Origin: Brenneria rubrifaciens
Lineage (GTDB): Bacteria; Pseudomonadota; Gammaproteobacteria; Enterobacterales; Enterobacteriaceae
Direction of reading: 5' to 3'
DNA: 64,000 bases
Assembly: GCF_005484945.1 (NCBI RefSeq)
Contig: NZ_CP034035.1
Coordinates: 124,001-188,000 of the forward strand
The notes below the pieces were generated by a model that did not search any database, was not told where the DNA came from, and saw nothing but the letters and a program-made list of their open reading frames with translations. The position numbers and the translations under genes are program-made. Below, piece after piece: positions 10,894 to 29,397 of the stretch. Position 1 is the first letter of the stretch, and each line of letters opens with the position of its first letter.

Positions 10894-11088
10894 ATGCGTA
10901 AACGATTTATTGCCGGGGCCGTCTGCCCTAAATGTCAGGCGCAGGATACGCTGGCCATAGGGCGTGAAGGTGAAACCGACATTGTGACCTGCGTAAAATG
11001 CGGCTACCACCAAAGCCAGTCGGACATGCCGCCGGCAGTGCCGGAACGACCCGCTCAGGACATCATCGGCATTTTTCATCCCGATTGA
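10894..11088 (+). CDS. yheV: Small zinc-ribbon protein YheV
   Basis: A 64-aa protein with two CxxC knuckles, CPKC at 11-14 and CVKC about 20 residues on, forming a probable single zinc ribbon. The C-terminus IIGIFHPD is invariant in the family. Function is unknown. It is co-directional with kefB and the spacing suggests the same transcript. Confidence 0.88.
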   Translation: MRKRFIAGAVCPKCQAQDTLAIGREGETDIVTCVKCGYHQSQSDMPPAVPERPAQDIIGIFHPD

Positions 11089-11227
11089 GGCCGCGGTGGT
11101 TTTTAATGTTGGGCCGTCGCGTGTGACATTCAAAATCGTTCCTGACGATTTTTTATTCCGTGCGGTACATGAGGATTTTTTTCAGCTACAATTTGCGCCA
11201 GTTTGATTTCCAACGGTAGGAGATATC

Positions 11228-11794
11228 ATGAAAGTAACAAAAGATCTGGTAGTCAGTCTGGCCTATCAGGTACGTACAGAAGAGGGTGTATTGGTTGATG
11301 AGTCTCCGGTGAGTGCGCCGTTGGACTATCTGCACGGTCACGGCTCGCTGATTACCGGTCTGGAAAATGCGTTGGAAGGCCGTACTGTGGGTGAGCGTTT
11401 TGATGTGAACATTGGTTCCAACGACGCTTACGGCAACTATGACGAAAATCTGGTTCAGCGTGTTCCTAAAGACGTCTTCATGGGCGTGGATGAGCTTCAG
11501 GTCGGTATGCGTTTCCTGGCTGAAACCGATCAAGGTCCGGTTCCGGTTGAGATCACGGAAGTGGAAGACGACCACGTCGTGGTTGACGGCAACCATATGC
11601 TGGCGGGGCAGAATCTGAGCTTCAATGTTGAAATTATCGCAATCCGCGAAGCAACGGAAGAAGAACTGGCTCACGGCCATGTTCATGGCGAGCATGATCA
11701 TGAACATGGTGATGGCTGTTGCGGCGGCCACGATCATGATCACGAGCATGGCAAAGGTGGTTGCGGCGGACATGGCGGATGCGGTTGCCACTGA
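11228..11794 (+). CDS. slyD: FKBP-type prolyl isomerase and metallochaperone SlyD
   Basis: A 188-aa cytoplasmic chaperone and peptidyl-prolyl cis-trans isomerase that also delivers Ni2+ to hydrogenase. The FKBP core is split around an insert-in-flap chaperone domain (about 70-125). The C-terminal 40 residues (about 149-188) are rich in His and Cys, including HGHVHGEHDHEHGDG and GHDHDHEHG, and end in GCGCH; this is the metal-binding tail. ATG 11228 has GGTAGGAG upstream. A terminator follows. Confidence 0.97.
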   Translation: MKVTKDLVVSLAYQVRTEEGVLVDESPVSAPLDYLHGHGSLITGLENALEGRTVGERFDVNIGSNDAYGNYDENLVQRVPKDVFMGVDELQVGMRFLAETDQGPVPVEITEVEDDHVVVDGNHMLAGQNLSFNVEIIAIREATEEELAHGHVHGEHDHEHGDGCCGGHDHDHEHGKGGCGGHGGCGCH

Positions 11795-11815
11795 TTGCCA
11801 CCCTTTATGGAGAAT

Positions 11816-11848
11816 CTCAGGTTGATGTGAATCGCCTGAGGTTTTTTT
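11816..11848 (+). terminator. Intrinsic terminator of slyD
   Basis: CTCAGG and CCTGAG form a six-pair stem followed by GTTTTTTT. It lies between convergent slyD and slyX. Confidence 0.8.
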
Positions 11849-11869
11849 ATACCCGTTTTAACGCCTGCA

Positions 11870-12088
11870 TCAATAGTGCGGCGGCGCTGTTTCTTCAGAC
11901 TGCGGGGCGACTAACGAGGTTTGCTGCGTCCGCAATCTTTCCGTTAATAGACGTATCTGCTCACGCAACCGACTAATTTCCCGTTCGTGCTGAATGACGG
12001 TTTGGTTCAGCTCTTCTATCGTTATTTCCTGAAAGGCCTGACGGCTTTCCAGAAGTTCAAGCCGTGCTTCAAGTAAAGACGGTGTCAT
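11870..12088 (-). CDS. slyX: SlyX family protein
   Basis: A 72-aa protein that is mostly one coiled coil (heptads through [23 protein letters not shown]), ending in the family signature PPHY. The function is unknown; the family is conserved beside slyD and fkpA in gammaproteobacteria. It is convergent with slyD and divergent from fkpA. Confidence 0.93.
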   Translation of the reverse strand: MTPSLLEARLELLESRQAFQEITIEELNQTVIQHEREISRLREQIRLLTERLRTQQTSLVAPQSEETAPPHY

Positions 12089-12135
12089 GGTTTTTCCTCT
12101 ATGCCTCTTCTTCTCCCGGAGTTTGTCAGAAAGTG

Positions 12136-12163
12136 GAAACTTCTGGTAGTAAAAACGGTCGGA
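12136..12163 (+). promoter_or_regulatory. Candidate sigmaE promoter of fkpA
   Basis: GAAACTT, 16 bp, then TCGGA resembles the sigmaE -35 (GGAACTT) and -10 (TCnnA) pattern. fkpA is a sigmaE-regulon gene in E. coli, which supports the reading, but the matches are imperfect and the site is 194 bp from the start codon. Confidence 0.4.
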
Positions 12164-12266
12164 GTAAAGCGTCTTACGTTATCTGGCGATTTTTACGGCG
12201 GGCTGCCGCCCGTGGCGTTAAAAACGTTCCAGACGATTTTTTATCAAAAGATTGTCGCGCGTGTCG

Positions 12267-12296
12267 TTGTGTTGTCTTCACGCGCACAGTTATAGT
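12267..12296 (+). promoter_or_regulatory. Candidate sigma70 promoter of fkpA
   Basis: TTGTGT (12267-12272), 18 bp, TATAGT (12291-12296), 61 bp before the fkpA start. It is a reasonable housekeeping promoter by eye. Confidence 0.45.
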
Positions 12297-12356
12297 AGGC
12301 GCGAATTTATTTTTAATGATGGCTGGAGCGCATTGTTCCAGATGCTGGAGAAATGG

Positions 12357-13172
12357 ATGAAATCACTGTTTAAAGTAACGCTGTTAGCAACGACGATGGC
12401 TCTGACTCTGAACGCAGGCCAGGCTTTCGCGGCAGAGGAGAAGAAGGCGTCTGAGAGTGCCACGACAGCCAAATTCGAGAATGATGAACAGGCTGCTGCT
12501 TATGCTTTAGGCGCATCTTTGGGACGTTACATGGATAACTCCTTGAAAGAGCAAGAAAAACTTGGCATCAAGCTGGATAAAGAACAACTGATTGCCGGTG
12601 TTCAGGATGCGTTTGCTGATAAGAGCAAACTGAACGACGAAGAGATTGAAAAAACGCTGCAAAGCTTTGAAGCCCGTGTGAAAGCCGCGGCAGAAACCAA
12701 AATGAAGCAGGATGCGAAAGACAACGCGGATAAAGGCACCAAGTATCGTGATACTTTCGCCAAAGAAAACGGCGTGAAGAAAACCGAATCCGGCCTGCTG
12801 TATCAGGTTGAGAAAGACGGCAGCGGCAGTGTGCCGAAAGATAGCGATACGGTTGTCGTTAACTACAAAGGCACGCTGGTTGATGGTAGAGAGTTTGACA
12901 ACTCCTATAAGCGTGGCGAACCGTTATCTTTCCGTCTTGATGGCGTCATCCCTGGCTGGACTGAAGGGTTAAAACATGTCAAGAAAGGTGGGAAAATCAA
13001 ACTGGTCATCCCTCCTGCACTGGCTTATGGTGAAACCGGCGTTCCGGGAATTCCTGCCAACTCAACGCTGGTCTTTGATGTTGAGTTGCTGGATATCAAA
13101 TCTGAAGCCGATGTGAAAGCCGCTGATGGGGCAAAAAACGAAAAACCGGCTGCTGAGAAAAGCACGCAGTAA
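12357..13172 (+). CDS. fkpA: Periplasmic FKBP-type prolyl isomerase FkpA
   Basis: A periplasmic chaperone and PPIase, 271 aa (E. coli 270). ATG 12357 gives the Sec signal MKSLFKVTLLATTMAL with a cleavage site after about residue 25 (AFA-AEE). ATG 12353 lies out of frame. The N-terminal dimerisation domain runs about 30-140 and contains YALGASLGRYMDNSL. The C-terminal FKBP domain runs about 150-250, with VIPGWTEGL and IPPALAYGETGVPGIP lining the active site. The tail is Lys/Ala-rich. GCTGGAG upstream is the ribosome site. A strong terminator follows. Confidence 0.96.
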   Translation: MKSLFKVTLLATTMALTLNAGQAFAAEEKKASESATTAKFENDEQAAAYALGASLGRYMDNSLKEQEKLGIKLDKEQLIAGVQDAFADKSKLNDEEIEKTLQSFEARVKAAAETKMKQDAKDNADKGTKYRDTFAKENGVKKTESGLLYQVEKDGSGSVPKDSDTVVVNYKGTLVDGREFDNSYKRGEPLSFRLDGVIPGWTEGLKHVKKGGKIKLVIPPALAYGETGVPGIPANSTLVFDVELLDIKSEADVKAADGAKNEKPAAEKSTQ

Positions 13173-13189
13173 TGGCGCCAAGTAATGTC

Positions 13190-13222
13190 AAAATCGCAGG
13201 TTAGTCCTGCGATTTTTTTTTT
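13190..13222 (+). terminator. Intrinsic terminator of fkpA
   Basis: AAAATCGCAGG, a five-base loop, CCTGCGATTTT and a ten-T run: an eleven-pair stem with a U-tract. The A-run on the left may also help to end the oncoming pmrB transcript. Confidence 0.92.
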
Positions 13223-13233
13223 CTGAGTGTCGA

Positions 13234-14343
13234 TTATCTTTGGCTGTTCTCTGGCGAGGTGGCAAAAACTACGCGGGCGATCGTCCCTGTCTCCAGTAGA
13301 CGATTTGTCAGAAAGAGTTGTCCATCATGTAACTGGGCAATTCGCGTGACAATACTTAAACCGAGACCAATTCCACCATAGCGGCTATCCATTCGAACGA
13401 ATGCCTTGCTTAAGTCTCCCACCTTGCTTTCATCAATTCCCGGGCCCTGATCTTCCACAATTAATTCAATATGTTGCTGAGTATTTAGCCTGATGGTTAT
13501 CGTGCTTTTTTTCGGGCTGTAGCGATAGGCATTTTCCACCAGGTTACGCAGTAGCAATTGCAACAGGGTTATATCGCCGCGCATGATCATGTCTGTATCC
13601 GGAAGCCGCCATTCAAGTGTTTGATGACGGTTTTGTACCATCTCGGTGAGTTCATCCTGCATGGGGCAGATGATGTCTTTCAGCATAGCGATATCGTGAT
13701 AATGCCCCGCGGCGAAGTCCTGTCCGGCACGGGCCAGCAGTAACAATTGCTCCACGGTTTTTGTCATCTTATCAATGCGAGTGATTAACGGTCGGCAATC
13801 AATGTGATGCAGTTGTTCGTGCAGTTCCAGATGCAACCGTATGCCGGACAAGGGCGTACGCAGTTCATGAGCGACATCGACGGTAAACTGTCTGTCACGT
13901 TTCAAGGTTTCATCCAGACGCTGAAATAGCTGATTAATGGTGTTTGTCACGGCAATAATCTCCTTAATGTCGCTCTGTTGCGGCAAGGGTTCCAGATTTT
14001 CTGCTGTACGGTTTTTCAATTCTTCCTGTAGACGTGAAAGTGGACGGGTTATCCAACTGACAGCTTGAAAGCACAGTATTAATGTAGCAACCACCATTAC
14101 CAGGCTGGGGAGACTAAGTGAGGCAATAGCTTCGTTAATTTCCTGATTGATTTGCCTATTCTGAGCAAGCGCGCTCAGGGTTTTATCCACCAGTAATCCA
14201 ATTTGCTCTTCGCTTTCGTGCCATAGCCACAGCACGCTGATTAGCTGGCAGACCAGAAGAATGCAACCCAGCGCCAAAATCAGACGCCAACGCATGCTGG
14301 CAACGTTCGCAATATCACTGGACGGATCGGGGGCGCTTTTCAT
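13234..14343 (-). CDS. pmrB: Sensor histidine kinase PmrB (BasS)
   Basis: A 369-aa inner-membrane kinase. TM1 is at about 21-41 and TM2 at about 79-97. The short periplasmic loop has two ExxE motifs (Glu43-Glu46, Glu68-Glu71) in the same places as the Fe3+-sensing ExxE motifs of Salmonella PmrB. HAMP follows. The phosphoacceptor His159 is in [11 protein letters not shown]. The ATPase domain shows [15 protein letters not shown] (N box), VEDQGPGID (G1) and [10 protein letters not shown] (G2). It overlaps pmrA by 4 bp (ATGA), so translation is coupled. The Fe3+/Al3+ ligand role is inferred from the motif. Confidence 0.92.
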   Translation of the reverse strand: MKSAPDPSSDIANVASMRWRLILALGCILLVCQLISVLWLWHESEEQIGLLVDKTLSALAQNRQINQEINEAIASLSLPSLVMVVATLILCFQAVSWITRPLSRLQEELKNRTAENLEPLPQQSDIKEIIAVTNTINQLFQRLDETLKRDRQFTVDVAHELRTPLSGIRLHLELHEQLHHIDCRPLITRIDKMTKTVEQLLLLARAGQDFAAGHYHDIAMLKDIICPMQDELTEMVQNRHQTLEWRLPDTDMIMRGDITLLQLLLRNLVENAYRYSPKKSTITIRLNTQQHIELIVEDQGPGIDESKVGDLSKAFVRMDSRYGGIGLGLSIVTRIAQLHDGQLFLTNRLLETGTIARVVFATSPENSQR

Positions 14344-15008
14344 GTCTGGCTGCCTTTTGTCAATAAATAACCAAAACCACGCAAGGTTCGTATGCGGTCT
14401 TTGCCGATTTTTTGGCGTAGATTATGGATGTGCACTTCAAGCGAATTGGAGGAGGGATCGTCATTCCAGTTATAGATATCCTGATGTAATACTTCGCGAT
14501 GTACCTGAGAACCTGCTTTTAATACCAGCCGGGACAGAATGGCGAACTCTTTCGGCGTGAGGATAACAGGTTTGTCATCAACCGTTACCTGCTTACTGTT
14601 CAGGTCAAGCGTAATGTTGTCGGCCTGAATATTGCTATTGCTTGCGCCTTGATGTCGGCGGATGAGGGCCCTGACTCTTGCCTGTAATTCTGTCAGGGCA
14701 AAAGGTTTGACAAGGTAGTCATCGGCACCGAAATCAAGCCCATTAACACGGTCTGTTACGCTATCCCGGGCGGTCAAAATCAGAACCGGTTGCTGATACT
14801 TGCTTTTACGCCAGCGAGATAATAAGTGCAGTCCGTCATCGTCCGGCAATCCGAGATCGAGGATAACGAGGCTATAATGCGCGCTCCCAATTAACGCGTC
14901 GGCTTCTTTTGCGGTTCCGGTATAGTCGCAGGCATAACCCTCATAGGTTAAGGCCATCACTAACCCTTCTTGCAACAACTTGTCATCTTCAACAATCAAT
15001 ATCTTCAT
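14340..15008 (-). CDS. pmrA: Response regulator PmrA (BasR)
   Basis: An OmpR/PhoB-family regulator of 222 aa. The receiver domain has acidic Asp8-Asp9, phosphoacceptor Asp51 in [10 protein letters not shown], and the lysine in DYLVKPFA. The winged-helix DNA-binding domain spans about 125-220, with [14 protein letters not shown] and [11 protein letters not shown] chose ATG 15008 (MKILIVEDD), whose ATG overlaps the eptA stop as ATGA; a start 18 bp upstream would add MSGLRI. It sits between eptA and pmrB in one coupled operon that it probably activates. Confidence 0.93.
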   Translation of the reverse strand: MKILIVEDDKLLQEGLVMALTYEGYACDYTGTAKEADALIGSAHYSLVILDLGLPDDDGLHLLSRWRKSKYQQPVLILTARDSVTDRVNGLDFGADDYLVKPFALTELQARVRALIRRHQGASNSNIQADNITLDLNSKQVTVDDKPVILTPKEFAILSRLVLKAGSQVHREVLHQDIYNWNDDPSSNSLEVHIHNLRQKIGKDRIRTLRGFGYLLTKGSQT

Positions 15009-16651
15009 GATACGTAGCCCCGACATGGCTGGAGAATATCCAACTGTCGCTGATATTCTGCTGTTTCAATAGTAAACATTCCCAGTATGGTATGGAAAAG
15101 ATTATCTTGTGAGTATGCTTGCTGCTTCGCATTTTTACGCAAACAGCTGTCCTGAATAGCAAATTGTTGCTTATAGCTTTCAGATAGCCACATGAGCATA
15201 GGGATATGGGTTTGCTGCTCAGGCGCGACCGAGTAGGGCATGCTGTGCAGATAGATGCCATTTTCACCCAGGGATTCACCGTGGTCGGAAAGGTAAACCA
15301 GCGCGGTATTAAATTTATCCTGATGGGACTTCAATAAATTAATGGTTTTATCCAGCATATAGTCGATATAGACGATCGTATTATCGTAAGTATTGGTGAG
15401 TTCTTCCTGAGAGCATTGTTGAATCTGATTAGTGTCGCAGGTTGGGGTGAATTTTTTGAAAGTAGCGGGATAACGCTGATAATAACTTGGGCCATGACTG
15501 CCCATGGTGTGCAAAACGATGATTCCATCGTTATTCAGCTTATTAATATAATCCTCCAAGCCATGCAACAACGCTTCATCATGGCAATCGCCGCCAGAGC
15601 ACATTTCCGGCAACGCCATTTTCGTAATATCTGTCGTTGGCACTCGCGCGCAAACTCCTTTGCAGCCACCGTCGTTTTCTTGCCAAAGCACGTTTACATT
15701 CGCGCGTTGTAATATGTCTAGCAGACCTTCCTGATGGCTGGCAAGTTCACCATTAAATCCGGTGCGCGGCATATTAGAGAACATGCAGGGCACCGAGACG
15801 CCCGTTGATGTACCGCAGGAAGTTGTATTGTCAAAATAGATAACGTTGTCTTTCGCCAGCCGTGGGTTGGTTTCTTTGGGATAGCCGCCGAGGGAGAAGT
15901 TTTGGGCCCGCGTTGTCTCACCCACAACGAGGATGACCAGATTTTTTTTCGCCGTGACGGATTGTGGAGTTTTCTTGTGTGCATCCTGACCAATTTTTAC
16001 CAGAGGCAAATTGGCCAGTGCGTTATGTTTGTAATAAGACAGATTCGCGGCGACGATATTGCTTGGCGTAATTGATTTTACCAGTTCTTTATTATTACGC
16101 ATCAACGATGCGTAATCTTTATAGAAAATAACGGCAATAAATAAAATGGCAAACAACGAGGCAATAATGCTCAGGAAATGCATGCCGATATTCGTTATCG
16201 TCGGTTTAGCGGGGATTATTTTTATCCAAAGGGCGAGAAGCGAGGGGACAATCCCCAGTAAAAATAGCCAGACGATCAATTGTGGCGTTATCAATGAGGC
16301 TGTTTCGATGGGCGTTGTTTCAATGATGTTTTGAATCATTGTACGATCGATGATAATGCCGTAGTTCAGCATAAAATATTGGGCTGTAGCACCGGATAAT
16401 AGAAATAACACAATGACGGATTGGCGCAGATACGGCACGAACAGCGCGGTGAATACTATGTTCAGCACCGCAAAAATCACTACTGGCATACTAAAGAAGA
16501 ACAGAATATTGACCCAGTCGGTCATATCGAGCAAATGCAGCGTTTGCCGATAATAGGCGATATTTTGAACAATTGTGATGAAGGCTGCAAAAAACACAGC
16601 GTACGGTATGCTGCTCCAGCGTGGTCTGCCAATCTGAATCTGGCTTGTCAT
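15005..16651 (-). CDS. eptA: Lipid A phosphoethanolamine transferase EptA (PmrC)
   Basis: An inner-membrane enzyme that adds phosphoethanolamine to lipid A and lowers binding of polymyxin and cationic peptides. It has 548 aa (E. coli 547). Five membrane helices fill about 15-180, followed by a periplasmic alkaline-phosphatase-fold domain. Key residues are zinc ligand Glu245 in VVGETTRA and nucleophile Thr281 in TTSCGTSTG, with [13 protein letters not shown] and HIPMLMW near the C-terminus. ATG 16651 gives the family start. It belongs to the same alkaline-phosphatase superfamily branch as MCR but is an intrinsic chromosomal gene in operon with pmrAB. Confidence 0.94.
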   Translation of the reverse strand: MTSQIQIGRPRWSSIPYAVFFAAFITIVQNIAYYRQTLHLLDMTDWVNILFFFSMPVVIFAVLNIVFTALFVPYLRQSVIVLFLLSGATAQYFMLNYGIIIDRTMIQNIIETTPIETASLITPQLIVWLFLLGIVPSLLALWIKIIPAKPTITNIGMHFLSIIASLFAILFIAVIFYKDYASLMRNNKELVKSITPSNIVAANLSYYKHNALANLPLVKIGQDAHKKTPQSVTAKKNLVILVVGETTRAQNFSLGGYPKETNPRLAKDNVIYFDNTTSCGTSTGVSVPCMFSNMPRTGFNGELASHQEGLLDILQRANVNVLWQENDGGCKGVCARVPTTDITKMALPEMCSGGDCHDEALLHGLEDYINKLNNDGIIVLHTMGSHGPSYYQRYPATFKKFTPTCDTNQIQQCSQEELTNTYDNTIVYIDYMLDKTINLLKSHQDKFNTALVYLSDHGESLGENGIYLHSMPYSVAPEQQTHIPMLMWLSESYKQQFAIQDSCLRKNAKQQAYSQDNLFHTILGMFTIETAEYQRQLDILQPCRGYVS

Positions 16652-16709
16652 GATGAGTCTCTTTTGTATTGAGGGAAATATCAATACGGGCAGACTCTAG
16701 CGGGGCTAA

Positions 16710-16726
16710 GTTAATACAACCTTAAG
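16710..16726 (-). promoter_or_regulatory. PmrA-box-like operator upstream of eptA
   Basis: Read on the minus strand the site is CTTAAG-GTTGT-ATTAAC. The PmrA consensus is two YTTAAK-type hexamers separated by 5 bp; the first is exact and the second differs at its ends. A -10-like TAGAGT lies 10 bp downstream, and eptA starts 59 bp further on. This fits direct PmrA activation of eptA-pmrAB. Confidence 0.65.
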
Positions 16727-16825
16727 ATCGGGAATCGTGAAATTCAGGGACGACAGAGTGGACATTTGCTAGACTATGTCTCCTGTCAATACAATAAATA
16801 GATGACGTTGAGGGTGGTGTCTGCC

Positions 16826-17542
16826 ATGTCTAATTCGCTTGTATCTGGCGAATCTTATGACCTTGATTTGCTGGATGAACGTCCGTTTAGCCAGACGGAT
16901 TATGAGATACTCAAATCGTATGAAGCGGTGGTTGATGGTCTGGCCATGTTAATCGGTGATCATTGCGAGATTGTTTTGCACTCGCTTGAGGATCTTAAAT
17001 GTTCTGCCGTGCGGATCGCTAACGGTGAACATACTGGCAGGAAAATCGGCTCGCCCATTACTGACCTTGCATTGCGTATGTTGCATGACATGGCCGGGGA
17101 GGACAGCAGTGTTTCTAAGGCTTATTTCACCCGTGCCAAAAGCGGCATGCTGATGAAATCAGTTACGATCGCTATACGCAATCGCGATCAACGAGTCATT
17201 GGTCTATTGTGCATCAATATGAATCTGGATGTCCCTTTTTCTCAATTAATTCAAACATTTATCCCACCTGAAATGCACGAAGTGGCCTCGTCGGTTAACT
17301 TTGCCTCATCGGTGGACGATCTCGTTGCGCAAACGCTGGAGTTCTCCATTGAGGAAATTAATGCAGACCGCAATGTGTGTAATAACGCAAAAAACCGGCA
17401 GATTGTGCTGAGTTTGTATGAAAAGGGTATCTTTGATATTAAAGATGCTATCAATCAGGTTGCCGAACGTCTTAATATTTCCAAACACACCGTGTATCTC
17501 TATATCCGCCAGTTTAAAAGCGGCGATTTCAGCGGGCACTAA
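16826..17542 (+). CDS. yheO: YheO-type transcriptional regulator
   Basis: A 238-aa regulator (E. coli 240). The N-terminal PAS-like YheO domain (about 20-135) includes [20 protein letters not shown]. The C-terminal helix-turn-helix domain spans about 170-235, with [20 protein letters not shown] and [17 protein letters not shown] chose ATG 16826 because it aligns with the E. coli start and has AGGGTGG upstream; a start 24 bp earlier would add eight residues. The tusDCB genes follow 4 bp later. Confidence 0.92.
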   Translation: MSNSLVSGESYDLDLLDERPFSQTDYEILKSYEAVVDGLAMLIGDHCEIVLHSLEDLKCSAVRIANGEHTGRKIGSPITDLALRMLHDMAGEDSSVSKAYFTRAKSGMLMKSVTIAIRNRDQRVIGLLCINMNLDVPFSQLIQTFIPPEMHEVASSVNFASSVDDLVAQTLEFSIEEINADRNVCNNAKNRQIVLSLYEKGIFDIKDAINQVAERLNISKHTVYLYIRQFKSGDFSGH

Positions 17543-17546
17543 GCAC

Positions 17547-17936
17547 ATGCTGACTTATTGCATCTTGGTTACCGGCCCCGCTTATGGAACGCAGCAAGCA
17601 AGCAGCGCTCTACAGTTCGCGCTGGCTCTGTTGGCGGAAGGGCACCAGTTGGAAAGCGTATTCTTCTATCGCGAAGGGGTGTTTAACGCGAATCATCTCA
17701 CCTCGCCGGCAAATGACGAATTTGATCTTGTACGAGCCTGGCAACGTTTGGGGCAAGAGCATCATGTGGCGTTGAACGTCTGTATCGCCGCAGCTTTGCG
17801 GCGGGGGGTAACCGATCGACAGCAGGCTGAGCAACTCAAGCTGGAGGGGGCTAATCTGCAACATGGTTTTACCCTGAGCGGTCTGGGAGAATTGGCACAA
17901 TCCGTGTTGAACTGCGATCGGGTTCTCCAGTTTTAG
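17547..17936 (+). CDS. tusD: Sulfurtransferase TusD
   Basis: A subunit of the TusBCD sulfur relay that takes persulfide from TusA and passes it through TusE to MnmA for 2-thiolation of the wobble uridine in tRNA-Lys, -Glu and -Gln. It has 129 aa. The active cysteine is Cys79 in [14 protein letters not shown], matching E. coli Cys78. [13 protein letters not shown] at the start is a DsrE-fold signature. ATG 17547 starts 4 bp after the yheO stop and removes a long upstream in-frame extension that lies inside yheO. Confidence 0.95.
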   Translation: MLTYCILVTGPAYGTQQASSALQFALALLAEGHQLESVFFYREGVFNANHLTSPANDEFDLVRAWQRLGQEHHVALNVCIAAALRRGVTDRQQAEQLKLEGANLQHGFTLSGLGELAQSVLNCDRVLQF

Positions 17937-17945
17937 GGTAGCGTT

Positions 17946-18305
17946 ATGAAGCGTATTGCTTTTGTTTTTAGTCACGGGCCTCACGGGAATGCTTCTGGCC
18001 GCGAAGGATTAGATGCGCTGTTGGCGATGTCCGCATTAACTGAAGAAGTTGGCGTATTCTTTATTGGGGATGGCGTGTTGCAACTGTTGCCATCACAACA
18101 GCCGGAAAAAATTCTGATGCGCGACTATATTGCGACCTTTGGCGTACTGCCGCTTTATGATATAGAAAATTGCTATGTGTGCGAAACATCAATACGTCAG
18201 CGCGGTATCGACTTGAGTACGGATTGGGTTCTGGATGTCGAACTGCTTTCCCCTGACGCGTTACACGACAAACTGGCCGATTACCATTCTGTTCTTTCAT
18301 TTTAA
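17946..18305 (+). CDS. tusC: Sulfurtransferase complex subunit TusC
   Basis: A DsrF-like 119-aa subunit of the TusBCD heterohexamer. Family blocks are [20 protein letters not shown] at about 6-25 and [17 protein letters not shown]. The start is 9 bp after tusD, with the site TAGGGTAG in front. Confidence 0.94.
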   Translation: MKRIAFVFSHGPHGNASGREGLDALLAMSALTEEVGVFFIGDGVLQLLPSQQPEKILMRDYIATFGVLPLYDIENCYVCETSIRQRGIDLSTDWVLDVELLSPDALHDKLADYHSVLSF

Positions 18306-18322
18306 GACGGGCGCTCATATTT

Positions 18323-18610
18323 ATGCTGCACACGCTTTCTCATTCACCCTATCACAGTGACATGGATGCGCTTCTACACTATCTGAAGCCCGGAGATGTC
18401 CTTGTCTTAATGCAGGACGGTGTGATTAGCGCGCTGGCCGAGACGAAAATGTTAGAACGCCTCCTCGAATTATCTATCCCGTTGTATGTGATTTGTAATG
18501 ATGCTGATGCTAGAGGTTTGACTGCGCAAATTTCAAACAGGGCCGCATTAATTAGCTATAATCATTTTGTTCAATTGACGGTTCAATATCCGCAACAGCT
18601 GGCTTGGTGA
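18323..18610 (+). CDS. tusB: Sulfurtransferase complex subunit TusB
   Basis: A DsrH-like 95-aa subunit of TusBCD. It begins MLHTLSHSPYHSD and contains PGDVLVLMQDGV, both typical. It closes the yheO-tusDCB group just ahead of the str operon promoter. Confidence 0.93.
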   Translation: MLHTLSHSPYHSDMDALLHYLKPGDVLVLMQDGVISALAETKMLERLLELSIPLYVICNDADARGLTAQISNRAALISYNHFVQLTVQYPQQLAW

Positions 18611-18631
18611 CGCTGAATTTTTGTATATTTC

Positions 18632-18660
18632 TTGACTCCTTCCACAGCCAGCCCTAAAAT
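18632..18660 (+). promoter_or_regulatory. str operon promoter
   Basis: TTGACT (18632-18637), 17 bp, TAAAAT (18655-18660), followed by a G/C-containing start region. It is 81 bp before rpsL and closely resembles the E. coli str promoter. Stringent (ppGpp/DksA) control is expected for this promoter class. Confidence 0.9.
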
Positions 18661-18695
18661 TCTGCGTCCTCATATTGTGCCCTGCGCAAGTATGA

Positions 18696-19682
<987 letters not shown>

Positions 19683-19767
19683 TCCCTTCGTTGTAGTTAT
19701 GCTAACCAGGCGGGCGCTTTAAAGTCAGCCCGCTTGTGTTAACTAAATTGAACGCCCTAGGATATAG

Positions 19768-21885
<2,118 letters not shown>

Positions 21886-21905
21886 TCCGGGTTTTAACAC
21901 ATTGA

Positions 21906-23141
<1,236 letters not shown>

Positions 23142-23165
23142 TCGCTGAAACACTAAAGTTATCCA

Positions 23166-23188
23166 AAAGGCACTTCGGTGCCTTTTTT
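23166..23188 (+). terminator. Intrinsic terminator of the str operon
   Basis: AAAGGCAC-TTCG-GTGCCTTTTTTT: an eight-pair stem with a UUCG tetraloop and U-run, 25 bp after tufA. Confidence 0.95.
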
Positions 23189-23215
23189 TATGCTTGTTTA
23201 TCTAAATGTGAATTG

Positions 23216-23236
23216 AAATAAAAACCATTCTTATTT
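23216..23236. promoter_or_regulatory. Fur-box-like palindrome upstream of bfd
   Basis: AAATAAAAA, three bases, TTCTTATTT: nine-base arms with eight matching pairs, AT-rich like Fur operators, 110 bp before bfd. E. coli bfd is repressed by Fur-Fe2+, which makes this reading plausible, but the match to GATAAT repeats is loose. Confidence 0.45.
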
Positions 23237-23255
23237 ACAATGGAGTATTGATTAA

Positions 23256-23276
23256 AAAATCGCAGGAAGCGATTTT
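23256..23276. other. Perfect hairpin before bfd
   Basis: AAAATCGC, five bases, GCGATTTT: a perfect eight-pair stem. On the minus strand it is followed by a T-run, so it would end leftward transcription; on the + strand it would lie in the bfd leader. Confidence 0.5.
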
Positions 23277-23345
23277 AAATCGTCACTTCGGTGGCTCCAA
23301 AAGTGGCGGGCAGGACAGCCGGTCATGAAAAATGAGTTGTCTGGT

Positions 23346-23540
23346 ATGTATGTTTGCTTATGTAACGCCATCTCTGATAAAGCGATCCGTAATGCGGTTC
23401 GTCAGCATCAACCTCGGTCTATGCAGCAGTTGCGTGAGTTAGTCCCTATTGGAACGGATTGTGGCAAATGTATTAGACAGGCGAAGATTATTTTTGAGGA
23501 TGAACAAGCCAAAGTTCCTGATATGTATGAAGTAGCATAA
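23346..23540 (+). CDS. bfd: Bacterioferritin-associated ferredoxin Bfd
   Basis: A 64-aa [2Fe-2S] protein that reduces the haem of bacterioferritin to release stored iron. Cluster cysteines are Cys4 and Cys6 (MYVCLCN) and the CGKC motif in the second half. I chose ATG 23346, which gives MYVCLC exactly as in E. coli; an in-frame start 21 bp upstream would add MKNELSG. bfr lies 74 bp downstream. Confidence 0.93.
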   Translation: MYVCLCNAISDKAIRNAVRQHQPRSMQQLRELVPIGTDCGKCIRQAKIIFEDEQAKVPDMYEVA

Positions 23541-23614
23541 AATGTAAGGTCTTTCTTTGACTCTCTCTGCTCACCGGTTATACACTTTTAATAACTGGAG
23601 CGGAGGAGTGTGTC

Positions 23615-24085
23615 ATGAAAGGCGATAAAAGAGTCATTACATATCTGAATAACTTATTGGGCAATGAGCTGGTAGCAATCAACCAATATTTCCTACATGC
23701 CCGAATGTTTAAAAACTGGGGGCTGACCCGTCTCAACGATCACGAGTATCATGAGTCCATTGACGAAATGAAACACGCCGATCGCTATATAGAGCGAATT
23801 CTTTTTCTCGAAGGTGTTCCTAATCTGCAAGACTTGGGGAAACTTAACATCGGGGAAGATGTCGAGGAGATTTTTCGTTCCGACCTTCAACTTGAACTAG
23901 ATGGTGCCAGAGACTTACGAGAAGCCATCGCTTACTCGGATTCTGTGCAGGATTATGTCAGCAGGGATATGTTGATAGAAATCCTGGCTGATGAAGAAGG
24001 GCATATTGACTGGTTGGAGACTGAGCTGGATCTGATATCCCGTCTTGGAATACAAAACTATCTTCAGAGTCAGCTTAAAGCGTAA
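23615..24085 (+). CDS. bfr: Bacterioferritin
   Basis: 156-aa iron-storage subunit forming a 24-mer with haem. The ferroxidase ligands Glu18, Glu51, His54, Glu94, Glu127 and His130 are all present, and the haem ligand Met52 is in [10 protein letters not shown]. Two residues shorter at the C-terminus than E. coli Bfr. The site GGAGCGGAGG precedes the start. Confidence 0.97.
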   Translation: MKGDKRVITYLNNLLGNELVAINQYFLHARMFKNWGLTRLNDHEYHESIDEMKHADRYIERILFLEGVPNLQDLGKLNIGEDVEEIFRSDLQLELDGARDLREAIAYSDSVQDYVSRDMLIEILADEEGHIDWLETELDLISRLGIQNYLQSQLKA

Positions 24086-24171
24086 TAAGTTGCTTTTCAT
24101 TATTAAACCTCATGGTCGGACATATCGCTATGTTCCGACCAGTTATATTTTAAATCATTTTCTCCTTTCTG

Positions 24172-24199
24172 TTGCTTCCTGAACCAATTTGCGTATAAT
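24172..24199 (+). promoter_or_regulatory. S10 operon promoter
   Basis: TTGCTT (24172-24177), 16 bp, TATAAT (24194-24199) followed by GCGCGAGC, a GC-rich discriminator typical of stringently controlled promoters. It lies about 180 bp before rpsJ, matching the long leader of the E. coli S10 operon. Confidence 0.88.
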
Positions 24200-24205
24200 G
24201 CGCGA

Positions 24206-24692
<487 letters not shown>

Positions 24693-24712
24693 TCAGGTCA
24701 TTGAGCGATTGA

Positions 24713-26269
<1,557 letters not shown>

Positions 26270-26282
26270 GTCGGAGGAATAA

Positions 26283-27110
<828 letters not shown>

Positions 27111-27123
27111 TCTTAGAGGATAA

Positions 27124-27405
<282 letters not shown>

Positions 27406-27410
27406 GGTAG

Positions 27411-29339
<1,929 letters not shown>

Positions 29340-29365
29340 TACAGTAGCGCTCTTCTCGATATGAT

Positions 29366-29397
29366 AAACGGCTCAGTAATTGGGCCGTTTATTTTTT
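29366..29397 (+). terminator. Intrinsic terminator after the S10 operon
   Basis: AAACGGC / GCCGTTT stem with an 11-base loop followed by ATTTTTT, in the rpsQ-rplN gap. Confidence 0.85.

Noticed and set aside
13234..16651. A mobile colistin-resistance (mcr) gene
   Set aside because: The transferase is in operon with pmrAB, has neighbours' base composition and no IS at its borders, so it is a chromosomal eptA.
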